Positions 49,391 through 62,820 are shown, counted from the stretch's first letter. The stretch: DNA of 64,000 bases from Planococcus citri (GCF_950023065.1 NC_088679.1:38936001-39000000); one strand, 5' to 3'. Translations and numbers: made by a program. Notes: generated by a model from the sequence alone, not told the origin.

Positions 49391-51705
49391 GTAAAATATA
49401 CAGTTTCAGAGCTTAAAAACACATTTTGACGACGAAATGTTCAGAAATAAAGGAATGCTTCGATATATTGGGGGGGGGGGGCAATAAGCCCAAATCCGTC
49501 CCAAGATGCTGATACCCAAAATACGAAAATGTTTGATTCAATAATTACACGAATTTTCACTTTCAAAAATGTTGATGCACATAACTCTCCTCCCTCCTCA
49601 AATCACCTCTCACGATGAGAAAAGATGAGGAAGAGGAGGAAAAAATCAACAAAGATAGCAAAATTCTTGCTACGATACTACATATTTGCAAAAGCAAAGT
49701 TTTGATTATGCCCTTGTTAATAAATTTCTGATTGTGACGCCAACATTGAAATAAAAAAATGTGATTAGTTCCACCAAAACCAAAAATTCTAAAAGAACAT
49801 ATCCCTAATCATGATTCAAAATCCCAGTTTTTCTGAAGAAAATCGCTTAATTTTTTTAATAATTTTATGGTCAAACGAATCTAAATGTTTTTCAGTCCAG
49901 ATAAAATTTGATTCTGATTTTCAGCCTCACATCTACTTTTTATTTCACTTTTTGGTGATTTTTTAAAATCATTAAGTCATCTTCAGAATGCAGATTTCCT
50001 CAATCAGAAAGCAAATTACTAGCAGGAATCTCGGATTTTAAATCTCCAAATCACGTTTTTTTCACCAGTGACAACTGACAGCTTATCAAAATTAGTAGGT
50101 GAATAATTGCGAAAACTGACGATCTTCCCTTGTTTAAGTGGTACTACGTATACAAATACTTCAACATACGATTCCATCACAGCTTAAAATAAATTTCGAA
50201 ATTTTCCAAAAGATTAATGCGAAGAGAGGGAGGAGTTTAATTAAATATAATTCGAAGGTCAATACGAATCACGAATACAGTCGTAAACTCTTTTCCTCAA
50301 TGTAATACCTACGTAATTAAATAAACAATCATCGTCGATGATTTTTTTTTTCTTCTTCAAAAGTGCCTACACTAGATATCGAGGAACTTTTTTTCTTGGA
50401 ATAAATTCCAATTTACAAGAGGGCGCAACGTTTGATCAAAATCAACGTCGCTGATAATCGCGCAATTTTAGGAATAAATTAACAGGTGCTACTTGAAAAT
50501 GACTCGAAAAAAGAAATACTACAACGCGTGAATTACACAATGTTTTCTCTTTATCATCGCGGAACACTCGACAGTGAAAAAAAAATTTCAATTTTTATTT
50601 GACACGCACGAGAGTCGTGTCGCACATACTGGCTTGTAGGTAAGTAGGTACATAGACACCCGAGTTGAGTGAAAAAGTGCTGCGTAAGCACTATACGCAG
50701 TGAATTTACCTACGTCGTCGGTCGTGGTAAGTACGAGTAACATTTCATTTGTTGGAAGCTGGCAAAATGTTATTTGCAGCGAAATTATAATATGAGCTAA
50801 CGCCAGTCTCGTAACATGGCAGCAAATTTAATTTGCAAACTTAACGTTCTGGTAATTCATACATTAACGCATTGTAACCTACCTCCGGGTAAGCACTTGT
50901 TAACTCAAAACTAGATAATTCCATAGAGGGACTGGGACTAGTCTACAGCATTTAGAACACGAGAAGATGTAAACGTAAATGTTAATAGATTGTAAGTAAA
51001 AAAGCTGGAAAGACGTAGTTGGATGTTAAAAGGTTGTACATGTAAAGTTGGAAGAACCTCTGTTACATTATGCTAATACAAGACATCTAGTGGACTGCGA
51101 CATACGTATACACTAGTGGCTGAGAACACATTATAGTGGCATTCCATGTAAACGTACACTCTTCCACGCACAAACCTGGAATTCTTAATGATTTCTATAA
51201 CATTTTGGTTAATTAAACTAAAGTCTGTACGTCCGTCCGTCCGTTTTCGCTGCAAACATATGTTATGACCGAACATCGTTAGTCGTAATCCATTATGTAA
51301 ATTCTCGGCCCGTTTAAATGTCATTTTATTTTCATTTTGATATCTTTTATTACATTTTTATATCGATTTAATTTCGTTATTTTTTTGTTCAGAGTCGCCC
51401 GTGCACAAAATTATATCGCGAAAATTTCGCATCGAGTACTTACGAGCATATAACTTAAACTAGATACCTACCTAATCATAACCCGTGAAACGAATTTTTT
51501 TCACCGTTGAAAATCAGATAATTAAAAAAAAAACTGCGAGCAAAATAATGCACCTGTCGCATTTCGTGGGTTGATCGGCATCTAGCGAGGTCTCACATCA
51601 AATGAACAGTCTTTACTCTTCAACTTGAAGAATAGGTACGACGAAAGAATAAAATTACGTATGCTTATGCTTAAAAAAGCAGAAACCTTCAAGAATTGTC
51701 AATTG
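49391..51705. other. Non-coding stretch
   Basis: No gene. A G-run sits at about 49470-49481. The part from about 50090 to 51660 is mixed in composition, with CpGs around 50560-50730 and a short GTCC run near 51229-51242, and looks like unique DNA. The 83-codon minus frame at 51073-51324 has no recognisable domain. Confidence 0.5.
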
Positions 51706-52300
51706 CAAACCACAGTGGTTTTTGGAGAGAGTAGGTAATAGGTATAGCCTAGATATGGTGTGAACACCTCCCCCCCCCCATAACCAAAATTTCAGCAATA
51801 CAAATTGATCAACTTTAGATTGTTAGCGAATTTTTGAAAATCCAGAATTAATTATTTTTGGGGATTATGACTATTATGAGTAATTGAGTATAGGTAAAAA
51901 TTATGAAAATGAGTCTTAAAACCTAATAATAACTTCACCGAACCGAAGTTCGCGATTTCCAGCCATTCTGGAGCCTCCAGTCAGTGCGACTTTTGATATT
52001 TCCAGAATTTTTAAATTTCTTCAGAAAGCGCAGAGATTGATTTGGGCAGCTAAAAATCGAGTTGTTGCTTATTCTCAACTTGTTTAACAAGTTTTCCTAC
52101 AATTTTAGTCAATCTCCAAGTGCACATGACATCTCGAGTGCTTTTTTGACCAGACTACAATACCTACTCACCATACCGAAGGAAAAAATTCAAAAAATCA
52201 GAAAAAACACTCGAGATGTGTGCCTAAGAAGTTGACTAAAATGTAGAGATGAACTACTTGAACAGGTCAAATTTAATGTCCATGAAGATGGTAAAAAATT
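51706..52300. repeat. Decayed AAGGGAACC-family copy
   Basis: Family sequences are recognisable: AACCAAAATTTCAGCAATACAAATTGATCAA near 51783, CCAGCCATTCTGGAGCCTCCAG near 51958-51979, GGGCAGCTAAAAATCGAGTTG near 52044, and CATCTCGAGTGCTTTTTTGACCAG near 52130. The last pairs with an inverted copy, AAAAAACACTCGAGATG, near 52204. The outer ends are lost. Confidence 0.55.
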
Positions 52301-52587
52301 CTGGAAAAATCCATACCTATATCAGTATCACACTGGTGGTTCCAGAATGGTTCCAAATGATGACATTTAGATTCAGGGAATTGGTTTCAAAGGGGAAATA
52401 GCCATTCACACAAATTCTAAAAATTTTCCAATAACAGAAAATTTTTGTTTTAATTTTGAATTTTGAATTTTTCTATACCTAAATATTGCTGAATAATTTT
52501 TAAAAAATCAAGGTGTCCGCTTGAAAATTGGCTAGAATGTTTGTCAATTCGGTAAACAAGTCGACAATAAGCCACAACTTCTTAAAG

Positions 52588-54744
52588 GGGTCATTCCACG
52601 TCAATTCAATCAAGAAGTGATAAGGAGGGTCGGCGATTTTTTTGAAATTTTTTCTGTGGAATGGCCTTTCGAAGGGATGACCAATGGCGCAAATCGCAGC
52701 CCTCTGGCCCTTTTTTAAAGGCTGCCAGGGGGTGTCAAAGTTTTCAGTGAACTTGATACATCCATTTCAGCAGTGGATTACTCGATAACCGCGATACATA
52801 CCAAAAAGGATTTTTTCCCAATAGGTAGGGGTTTTGAAAAGCTTTTTGGTGATATCATAAAAATCAGTGTTGCCACTTTTTTTCGTACAAAAAATTAGCT
52901 CGAAAAGTTTCAAAACGCATAGTTTTCATATCGTTCCGACTCTCAAAAATTCTGAAAAAGTATATTATGGAGAACATTTCATGATGGAACAACATATTAA
53001 AAAATTGAGATGGCATTTTGACGTAAAGTCAATTTAAAAAGATTGAAAGTTTGCGAAAAAATGTGATTTTTTGATTTAAAACATGAAAAAAAGTTTTGAG
53101 TGGTGAAGTTGACCCATTTGACCCCTACTTTTACGTATCCGTTGAAAAAGTTGGAAAACCCCATTCACTCGATGAAATGAACTCATCACAAAAAATCGAA
53201 ATGATTTGAAAAAATTCAATTTTCAATTCCAAATATCAAAAAAAGTTTAAATTTATTCAGTTGTCTTATTTTGACCTCTTTCTGACGTATTTCATGAAAA
53301 AGTTGATGAAAATCATAGACCGGGCAAATAGCAGTTTTAAAAAGGAAAAAATTGGCACATCATTAATTTTTTCTGATAAGTTCATATTCGTATTCAGCGA
53401 CCTCGAAATTCGCGATTTTTCAAAATTTTGACCCCCTTTTTGGGGCTCAGAGGGGCTTTGAGGGGTTAGACCCAGAAAATAAGTTCATATCGTATTCAGC
53501 GACCTCGAAAACATACTCTTCGATATATCGCACGTCCAGATTCGTTTTTCGAATACATGATTCAGTTGTGTGTTACTTGAAAAATCAAGCACCCCCCACC
53601 AACCCCCGGGGAGGGTTGAAAACCAATCAATGGTGGTTTGATTAGTAGTTGGGTGTGTAGACTTTGTAAAAAAAAAATTGAGCGAAAACGAATAATATTA
53701 AGTGATAATTTTGATTAATTTACTGGACTTACATTTTTTTGAAACACGTACTCTTTCCACCCCCTTTTTTAGGCACCCCCCTTGAGGGATGGGCATCGAG
53801 AGTAGTATCAAATTATCGAGAATTTGAAGGGGAACATTTTTTGTCATGGTAGTTTTTATCGTAAACCTAATATTTACGGAGTAAAACGCAAAAAACGTGA
53901 ATCGCAACCGGTTTTAGCCCCCTAAAAAATTAGCTCCAGGGGTAGGAGGGTCGGTTTTTTTTTGGTAGTTCAGGGGGTCCATCTGAACACATTCCCGAAG
54001 AAAAAATTGATGTGCCAATTTTTTCCTTTTTGCCCTCGCTTTTTTACGTTATTTTCCCGCTCTATCACACTCATAGCAAAAAAAAAAATTAAAATTCGTT
54101 TATTTTTTGAATTTTTCGAATTTTGATTTTTTTGTGTTGAGTTCATTTCATCGAGTGTGTGAAAGGGTTTTTTCAACTTTTTCAACGCGGATGTGTAAAA
54201 ATTGTGATTGAATAGGTCATCTTTACCAATAAATACTTTTTTTCATGTTTTAAATCAAAAAATCACATTTTTTCGTAAACTTTCATTTTTTTAAAACCGA
54301 CTTTACAAAATAATGCCACCCTTATTTTTCAATATGTAGTTCAGCATAAAAAGTTGTCCACAATATATTTTTTTCAGAATTTTTGAGAGTCGGAACGATA
54401 TGAAAACTACGTTTTGAAACTTTTCGAGCTAATTTTTTGTACTAAAAAAAGTGGCAACACTGATTTTTATGATATCACCAAAAAGCCTTTTAAAACCCCT
54501 ACCTATTGGAAAAAAATCCATTTTGATAGATATAGCGGTTATCGAGTAATCCACTGCTGAAATGGATGACGTATTTCAAGTTCACTGAAAACGTTGACAC
54601 ACCCTGGCAGCCTTTAAAAAAGAGCTAGAGGGCTGCGATTTGCGCCATTGGTCATCTCTGCGGAAGGTCTTTCCACAGAAAAAATTTCAAAAAAATCGCC
54701 GATCCTCCTTACCACTTCTTGGTCGAATTGACGTGGAATGACCC
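52588..54744. mobile_element. 2.16-kb fold-back element with GGGTCATTCCACGTCAATT ends
   Basis: The left end GGGTCATTCCACGTCAATTC and the reverse-strand right end are nearly identical. Arms pair through CAAGAAGTGATAAGGAGG, CAATGGCGCAAATCGCAGCC, GGCTGCCAGGG, CAGCAGTGGATTACTCGATAAC, GATATCATAAAAATCAGTG and GGAAAAAATTGGCACATCA. The approximate arms are 52588-53380 and 53995-54744 around a spacer of about 610 bp. The spacer has a tandem phrase, TATTCAGCGACCTCGAAA, at about 53391 and 53495. AAAG flanks both ends (52584-52587 and 54745-54748) and could be a 4-bp duplication, though such a short match may be chance. No transposase is encoded; it is a non-autonomous fold-back. Arm divergence is visible throughout, so it is older than the 34-kb hairpin. 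Confidence 0.8.
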
Positions 54745-54748
54745 AAAG

Positions 54749-57039
54749 GCAAAAAAAAGTTATACCTCACTTGCACCTTGTTTACCAACTATCATCTGAT
54801 TCAACTCAATAACTCAGGTGGTAAATTTTCCAGATTTTTTTTTTTTTTTTTTTGACAGGACTGCAAAGTCTAGGTATTTTATTAGGAATCTTATAATACG
54901 CAAAAAATTATCTTCACCGCCAATTTTGTTTATTCCACATCCACAATAGCTCACTGTTTTCAGAAAAAATGCAGTTAAAAAACAAACCAATCCATACCCA
55001 ACATATGAAAGCAAAAAAAAATCCACATTATCGCATGTAAAAACCACGTACGAGCAAAAAGCTCTGGACAGGGTAAAAAAAATGAGCGAAAAAAAATATC
55101 TAATTAATTGTAACATTGCGGTTGGCCACCAAACACGTATCGTATTCCAGTGCTAAACTGAACATTGAACACAAACAGAGCAGAGTGCAGAACAGTGAAT
55201 GGAAATTTTACAAAATGAGAAATGATATATTACCGGGAACAGTCTAATTTGCGGAGAAATGGTAGGCGTTTCGGCGAAATGACACGTGTATCATTTTAAA
55301 CAAACATTAAATGCAGAATATTCGATGATATTAATGAATGTCGTTTATCAGCTGAGAGGGTCGTCGTCGCCGTGCTGAAAAACAAAAAAAGTCGTGGCCT
55401 AATATTGATAACTACAAAACAGTGGTTCGAAAATTATACCTCGAGCACTCTCGTCACGCCAGCCAACCTATTAATTTCCATTTAGGCCTACTATAGTGCT
55501 CTCGATGAGCTTATGGTAGAGGTGGTCAGGATTTCCATCGCTATGAGCGTTTTGTCTATGCGAATGTGATTCGCGTTCATTCATAGCTCAAAAACATAAC
55601 CATCAAACACAGGTAGAACGTTTCCGCTACATTTTGAGCTGTCGCCGGACTTATCAATTAATTCGCAATTTAGCCAGCCCTGTTTTAGAAATTCGTCAAC
55701 GAAAGACGTTAGTAGGGGTAATATTATGTCAACAACAGTTGAATTGTACTACCGTTACACCGCAGCACCATTCGCATTATATATACAAAACCGACTTAGT
55801 ACGAATGTATTTTTTCGAAAAAATATTTCATGTACTAATCAGAAACAACGTTACAACCGTATCGGGGGTTAAAATGACGTCATAAATCTGTACCGTCCTA
55901 TTGTCAAGCACACACACTTTGTAATTGTCACAACGAACGTCGTTCTTTTTTTTTCACTATCCAACAACAGCATAAATACTCTGATTGCTGTTCTTCCCTT
56001 TTTTGTTTCCTTTTGTTTGACTATCCCCGCTTTCTTTGTGGCCTTTAATAAGCGTCGATTAAAAGAGAAAAGGTGTAAGTCAAACTTACGTCTGTGTCTC
56101 CTCCTTTTCCGACTTTTTCATAATCGCGAATTTAACTCGTATTTGAATTGGTGACGGTGGTTTGCGCCTTTGCACGGACAATGGTTTGTTTTTAAGCGAT
56201 CGTACGCGCGTTAGGGTGTCATCAGATCACTACTTGGTGGTATCCCTTTTCTTCGCCTTTTTACCCTTATACTTTTTTGCACTTTCTTTCGTTCGCCGCC
56301 TACGCGTGTAAGTATTTTTGCGGCGACGTAAGCGAATAGAGTGGGTTGTAATTGAACAATGAGTAATCATTTTTATTTACGAGTACCATTACGTGTGTTT
56401 CAAGTTGATCTGTTTGACAAGTCAAAACTAGAGTTGTTTGTAGGGTGAGTGATGAGTGGTTTTTCTATGTTTTTTTTGAAATTTGAGAAAATCTAGCAAA
56501 AAAAATCATGTTCAAGTTACCTCAACAAGACATAGAAAAATAAGGGCTGTAATAATGTACAGTTTAACCCGAAAAAAATGTCAAGTTGGCTGGAATTTTT
56601 TCGGGCCAAAAACTTCAGTTGGCTTTACAGGTCGAAAATATCAGAAATAACGTATTTTAGATTTTCACAGCTGCATAAAACTTTAAATTTTAAAGATAGC
56701 TCAGACCCAAAAAATTGTTCAAAGTTTGGTACTGGGCACTTGGGCATTCCCTCTACTCCAATTTTATATTCACTTCATCTCGCCAGTACCACAATGGAGC
56801 GTTAGTTCCGCTTAAGTGTGACTTTGGAGCAAATTTACCTATAGCATACAAATAATGATTCCACAGGCGTCACTAAGTCGGGGGCCCCAAAAACATAATG
56901 TCCATAGCATAAAGAGTTCATTCCAAGCCCATTGCACAAATGTTTGTGAAAAAGGCCTCGCACAACAGGAGACGCAGTTGAATTTTAAAGTCGCACCCAC
57001 CCCACCAATTTCAAATTAAAAATGAACTGTTGAAGAATT
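54749..57039. other. Non-coding stretch holding a complex CpG-bearing region
   Basis: A T19 run lies at 54835-54853. The part from about 55080 to 56440 is mixed in composition. Frames at 54814-55116 (minus) and 55634-55885 (plus) have no recognisable domain and are not called. The remaining part is AT-rich. Confidence 0.5.
55541..56340. promoter_or_regulatory. CpG-rich complex patch, candidate regulatory DNA
   Basis: CpGs cluster here, for example about nine in 56281-56340 and seven or more in 56161-56220, in contrast to neighbouring repeat-like DNA. No promoter motif or exon could be identified. Candidate enhancer or promoter by composition only. Confidence 0.2.
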
Positions 57040-58520
57040 ATTTAAAAGTGACCTTGCGACCAATCAAAATGGATTAAAATTTTGCTATAATTCGAATATT
57101 TCAACGAAAATGTTTTTTGAGAATTTTTGAAGAATTTTGAGCCCGAAATTGGGTCATGATTTTCGGGATTTTTTAAAAAGTGCCATGCGACCAATCAAAA
57201 TAATCTAAAATTTTGTAAAAAATTCGAATGTTTCAACGAAAATGTTTTTTGAGAATTTTTTAAGAATTTTGAGTTCATAATTTTTGGTCATGATTTTTGG
57301 GATTTTTGAAAAGGTGTCATGCGATCTATTAACATGGGTTAAAATTGCAGCAGAATATGAAACATTTTCATCAAATCTTACTTACTTTTACTTTTTCTAT
57401 TAACGTGCCTTTTTGTAAGCACTTTCGGAGAATTTGGAGCCCAAAATTGAGCTTTTTTCCGGATAGTAGTGGAAAAGTTGTCATTTGCCCCATCAAAATA
57501 GTCAAAGTGTTCAAAAAAAAGTTTTGATGAAATTTTAAGTTTTTAACCCATTTTTATGGGTTTACAATACATTTTTCAAAATTCTAAAAATTCATGACCC
57601 TTTTCTCTAACACATTTCCTCTAAAACAATTTTTTCTAATAGAAAATTTATCTAATGTCAATTTCTCTAAAACGCATATTTTCTAATGGAAATTCTGATA
57701 ATGTTATTTTTTTTTTCTAAAACATCAATTTCTCTAAGCCATGTTTCAAAGTAGGTATGAAAACTTAAAGTTATATTTCTCACCAAAATTATCTATAGTC
57801 CTTTTTCCATTTTTTAAATCGAGGTTTGAAATTTTTCTTCTATTCTCTTTTTTTAGAATTTTAAATGTTTTCTAGTTCTTTTTGAAAATAAAAAAATTAT
57901 TTTTATTTTACGAAATAGGTATTAACATTAGCAGCAATCGCTCGCATATGATCCATTCTAGGTCGATCGTTGAATTCAGCTGCAATGGATTCCAACCTAG
58001 TCTGCAAATCGATCCAATGTCTTTGATGGTGCTGTTTTTACTTTCTTCCACATTGCCAGTTCACTGATGCGGATTTCTATGAATCCTTGCTCCTTCTGCA
58101 GTTGTTTCACAGACGTTTTAAACTTCAATTCCTCTTTGCTAAGCAATACAGAATATTACATTGCAAATTCTGTCTCTTGAAAAAAATTGTGTTAGAGACT
58201 ATGCGTTAGAGAAAGTGACGTTAGGAAATGCATCATTAGCAAATGAAGTTTTAGAGAAAATGACATTAGAAAAATTTGTTATTAGAGAAAATGTTTTAGA
58301 GAAACATCATAGAATCCTCTAAATTCTTCAAAATGCTTTAAAAACTTTGGTAGGAATTTTTGATTTTATACCGAAATTTCAAATCGTTTTGACAACTCGC
58401 ATGACACCTTTCTCAAAAATCTCAAAAACCATGCCCTTTTTAGGCTCAAAATTATTCAAAAATTCTTATAAAATATTTGAATTGATTGCTAAATTTTAAC
58501 CTATTTTAATTCGATTTCTT
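57040..58520. repeat. Nested repeat: 130-bp tandem units, TTTCTCTAA cluster and inverted counterpart
   Basis: From about 57045 a unit of about 130 bp (GCGACCAATCAAAAT, TTTCAACGAAAATGTTTTTTGAGAATTTTT, GAATTTTGAGCCC, GGTCATGATTTT) repeats three to four times with increasing decay to about 57540. At about 58330-58510 a similar unit appears reversed (GACACCTTTCTCAAAAATC, CATGCCC, GGCTCAAAATT, AAAAATTCTTAT). Between them, TTTCTCTAA or TTTTCTAAT words cluster at 57601-57738. The reversed words, TTAGAGAAA or ATTAGAAAA, cluster at 58188-58310. The whole is an inverted structure with a short unique-looking centre (about 57900-58100). No protein. Confidence 0.6.
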
Positions 58521-61500
58521 AGAGCATTTTTTATCACTTGGATTGCAGACTTATGTATAGGTATTGTTTCAACTACTCTCATCACTTGACAATAGGTGCC
58601 TACCTACCTAATTAACTTTGGGCTTTTTTGATGGTTTAAAAGTGATCATATGGGGAAAAAATATTTAAATTTGTTTCCTCGCTTCTCGCATAATATAATT
58701 TCAATAATAACTTTTTAAAAACTTTTTCACAAAATTTTTGCACAAGGTATAGAACAGAGAGGAGATCTATGTGAAAGGGAAAGCGTCCTCGAATTTGGAA
58801 TTTAATACCGATAACACCGAATAGGAATAGAACATAGATAGGCTATAATATAACGGTTCCACGTTTCGAAATACCCAGTGACAATACATCGTAACTCTAA
58901 CATAGAATAAGCGTAGGCTTTAATTCATCCTTTAGAGCTATATTAATGGATGTAAACATTGTAGATATTACTTAAGGAAAACGAATAGGACTCGGTTACG
59001 CCTTGATTTAAGTCATAAAACTTCATCATTAACAGCTAAACCTTATAAATTTGATTTTATGATTAAATTAATTGCCAATTTTATAACATTTATTTTACAC
59101 AGAATGTAACTTTATATATAAACAAGTTGAAAATTAAAACCTTGTTTGTTCGGCATATTCCAAAATCTCGACGACTACACACCAAACCTAAAAAGAAAAA
59201 CTATAATAAAATCAAACGCCATTTGATTACTCGCATATACTCACACACACAGGTACTGGACGTTCATAAAGTAAAAATATATAAAAATTTAATGGTTTAA
59301 ATTGATACTCTTATTAATGTTTTAATGGTGAAGTCTGATTCGAACACCAAGATAACGAATATTAAAACTTAGGAGTAGGTATCGATACTCGTACTTTTAG
59401 GCCTACTTTTCGTTTTCCTTTTAAAGCTGTGAGATGTAGTGTAGTGACAATAGGTTGCTTTCGTACGTGTTAATGTACGTAGCTGATGAGAAAAGTACAT
59501 TAAATACCCACGTGATCCTACAGAGAGTTCTTGAACAGACTGTACAAGAGTGTTGAATGGCGTATTCAAATTGTAAATATTTTCACAAGTTTGTTTCCAA
59601 AATTTTATTTTTTAAAAACATTTTTTGCCACTTCTTTAAGTAATAGCTATTGGAGATCTTCAATCGTACATAGATCGAAGGCAAACTTTTTTTAATGCCA
59701 ATTTTGAATTTTTTTTGTTTCAATTGTTTGTCTTCAGTCAAAATCTAGGTACCCATGCCTTTTTATTGTTCATTCGGCAAAAGTAACCAACAATCAAAGC
59801 ACTACACGAGGAAACCAGTTGGTCACCTGTAATACCTATACACATATCGCAGACACAGACACATGCTTAATATCTTCCACACGAGGTCAAAATTCACGGT
59901 ACGTAATACCTATTGAAAAGCCGCTTGTAAAATCACCCCCGCTCGAAATCAAGTCACCACGTCTTCAGACAGATCTAGCTAGGTTTATGATAATGGTGAT
60001 TAAGTCTGATTCGAATGGTTGGCCGCTTCTGTTAACACACACAATGTTTACATAGAAGCGGATATCTATCGTATGAAGATAAATCAAACGTCAGAATACT
60101 AACTTGTACTTTTGAAATGAATGCCTTAATTATAACCGAGTCGGCTTCGTTTTATATACTTTCAATACACATAACAAAAAACCACTGCTGCGCTGCTGAT
60201 GGGCGCTTTCAAAAAAAAAAAGCGCGGATATATTAATCGGGGTGTCTTCGTATATCCTACACCGCGTCGTCGTAGATATACGTAGCTTATATTTCCGATG
60301 AATAATGAAGTTAACACTTATTATGTGTGGTGGACTGCAGTTCGGTTCTATACACGCTTGCCATCAAATACCATATTTTCATTCCAGAGGAAAAAAATCG
60401 CCTAGGACGGTTTCAGATTAATCATAGTTTTAAATAGGGAGCGTGGCAGACAAATCGTTATACTTACCTACTTGGATTTTAAAAATTTGCATCAAAAAAT
60501 TAAGTCTTTTCAAAAATAACTTCATATGACGGGGGGGGGGGGGCGGGGGTGCAAAAAAATTTCTTAAAAAGATATACATTGACGACTTTAAATTTAACAA
60601 TTTGACGAATACTTCAATTTTTCCTGACCTGGGGTGATTTTTTTTCTAAGTGACCTCAATTTTTTGATAAGGTTTGGAATTGGATTGTGAGAGTAATTTG
60701 TTTGAAGTCAAAATAAATTAAGTGGTTTCATTCAAGAACTTTATTGAAAAAACATTACACTGGATAAGAGAAAAAAAATTGAATGTTTTGGTAGTAAAAA
60801 CAGAAAAACTTTCAACTTTTTTATCGCAAACAATCAATATGAATTGGACTTTTCAATCCACTTGAAAATTATTTCAAAAACAAAGCTCCCTGGGAGAAAA
60901 TGAATCATCTTTTTTTCAATTAATGGGAAATTTCATGTTCCACAATTTCGTTTCTTATCGTTTTTTTTTTTTTTTTTTTTTTTTTGATGAGATCTACTTT
61001 TTTTAAAGGTAATTGTTTTATAAACTCAAAATTTTAGGTTATGCATCCTCTATAAAGAAAATTTATTGGAAAAAATGCTGGAGACCGAAATATTTCTTCA
61101 GACGTGAATTTTTTTCAACATAAGTGACCCAATCCGTCAGAAAAATTTGTGAATGAAAGGTCTATGGGAGAAAATCTCTTGAACTTTTTCTACAGGACTT
61201 TAACAAAAGATGGTCCAAGGTGCCCAGCAATGCTTCATCAAAATTTTAAAAATCCGAGGACAAGGGCATTTCACCTATGGCGCCTGCAAGCCATACATTT
61301 ACTTCCCACAGATATCAAAATTTCAGGATGCCAATTTTCGAGTTTAAGACCTCATGTATAATAGAAAACATCAGATGGAAATTTTGAAACTAAAAAATGG
61401 AAAAATTTCATTTTTTGAAAAAATTACCTTACAAATAAGTTTGTATAGTTGAACTATAGCAAAAAATGTAATACATATCAACTTTTTGCCTATCGTAATA

Positions 61501-62820
61501 TTTGAAGGAGCCAGCAATGTTTTAATGTTCAAACTCATCATAAGTATGTAGGCCTAGTATAGCCTAAATACAAGATTTTTTTCAAAAATGAACATCCTGT
61601 TTTACAATATCTGGCTAACAGCTGAACAGGTCCGAAATACGTAATTTTGAAATAGGTATTTTAACGAATGAATAATTATTTAAATCTGACATTGCCATAT
61701 GTTAAATCATTTTAAGCCTCTTCAATTTTAATTTGATCATTTTTTGAATGCTTGACTTGAGAAATTTTGTGCTGCAATCATTTTTTGTAAGTTTTTTGAA
61801 AGTAGAAAACTTGGTATTTCTCACTTTGTTTTGAAATTGCCAACTTGAGCTTTATACGGGAGGTCTTTGGCTCAAAACTGATAATCTATTTCAAAATTTT
61901 TCAAGATTTTCAATTTTTAATTTTGTTGAGTTTCAATGTAATATTCAAGATCAGAGAATTCCCCAATAAGTAGAAAAAATTCAGCCAAACCGATGAAAAA
62001 ATCGATCATTTAGATGACTGACCCCCTCCCTTCCCTCTTCTTTCCGCAAAAAATTTAATTGCATACTGAGACAAAGTTCTATTTTATAGTGATGAATAAT
62101 ATTGAAATGTTCAGGTACAAGATATTTTTGAATTTTTTCAAACTGTTATTTTTTGGAATTTTCTTCGGCCTTCTTATAAATATTTCTTTAATGTTAGAAA
62201 ACATAGGTACCTACTATATTTTTTGAAGTTTTGGTTTCAACTAAGTAATTACTTTAGAAATTCACGTTTCTCAAAGCACTATAATTTTTTTTTTAGATTT
62301 TTCTGTTTTGTATTTTTTCAGGAAATCAAAAAAATTATGAATGGAAAAGTTGAAAAATCATTTTACAAAAGGTTAGAAAAGAGTAACCAATCAGTACACA
62401 CCTACGAGTTGGTAATCGTTACTAACTCTTGGAAAAGTTGAAAAATTCAAATATTCCTCCAAACTATTAAAAAAGGTTTGAAAAAAGAACAAAATTCAAT
62501 TAAAATAGGTATCAAAAACAAAAACAAAAAACAAAAAACTTGGGAAAATAAGTCCATAAGAAACTAATAGGTATTTTGATTTTCGATATTTTCCAATATC
62601 AAAATTCTCTTCAATTACAGTTCTACCTACCACCTCCCCTTCCCAGTCCCCGCAACAACTACGTACAATTTGTAGAGAAATCAGTAAGTAAGCATTTACA
62701 CAATTGTAAGGGGGAAAAAGAGACAGGATATCGTTCTGAACCAAGAAAATCAGTGAACTTGCATTTTCAGTTGAAAAATCGAGTCTTGCACTTGGCAATT
62801 TCCACTTTATTTTCTATCCT
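58521..62820. other. Non-coding stretch, no gene seen
   Basis: The part from about 58750 to 60480 is mixed in composition and looks unique. The part 60480-62560 is A/T-rich repeat-like texture. It contains a G-run at about 60533-60548, a T25 homopolymer at 60961-60985 and a CAAAAA-type run near 62515-62537 (all on the strand given). Open frames are at most about 100 codons, without recognisable domains. Confidence 0.5.
60961..60985 (+). repeat. T25 homopolymer
   Basis: Longest homopolymer in the window. Read on the minus strand it is a poly(A), so it could be the tail of an old retroposed copy, but nothing recognisable lies next to it. Confidence 0.9.

Noticed and set aside
54814..55116. 100-codon minus-strand frame with hydrophobic stretches, a possible membrane protein
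   Set aside because: Its hydrophobicity comes from A/T-rich codons next to the T19 tract; no domain, signal or context supports it.
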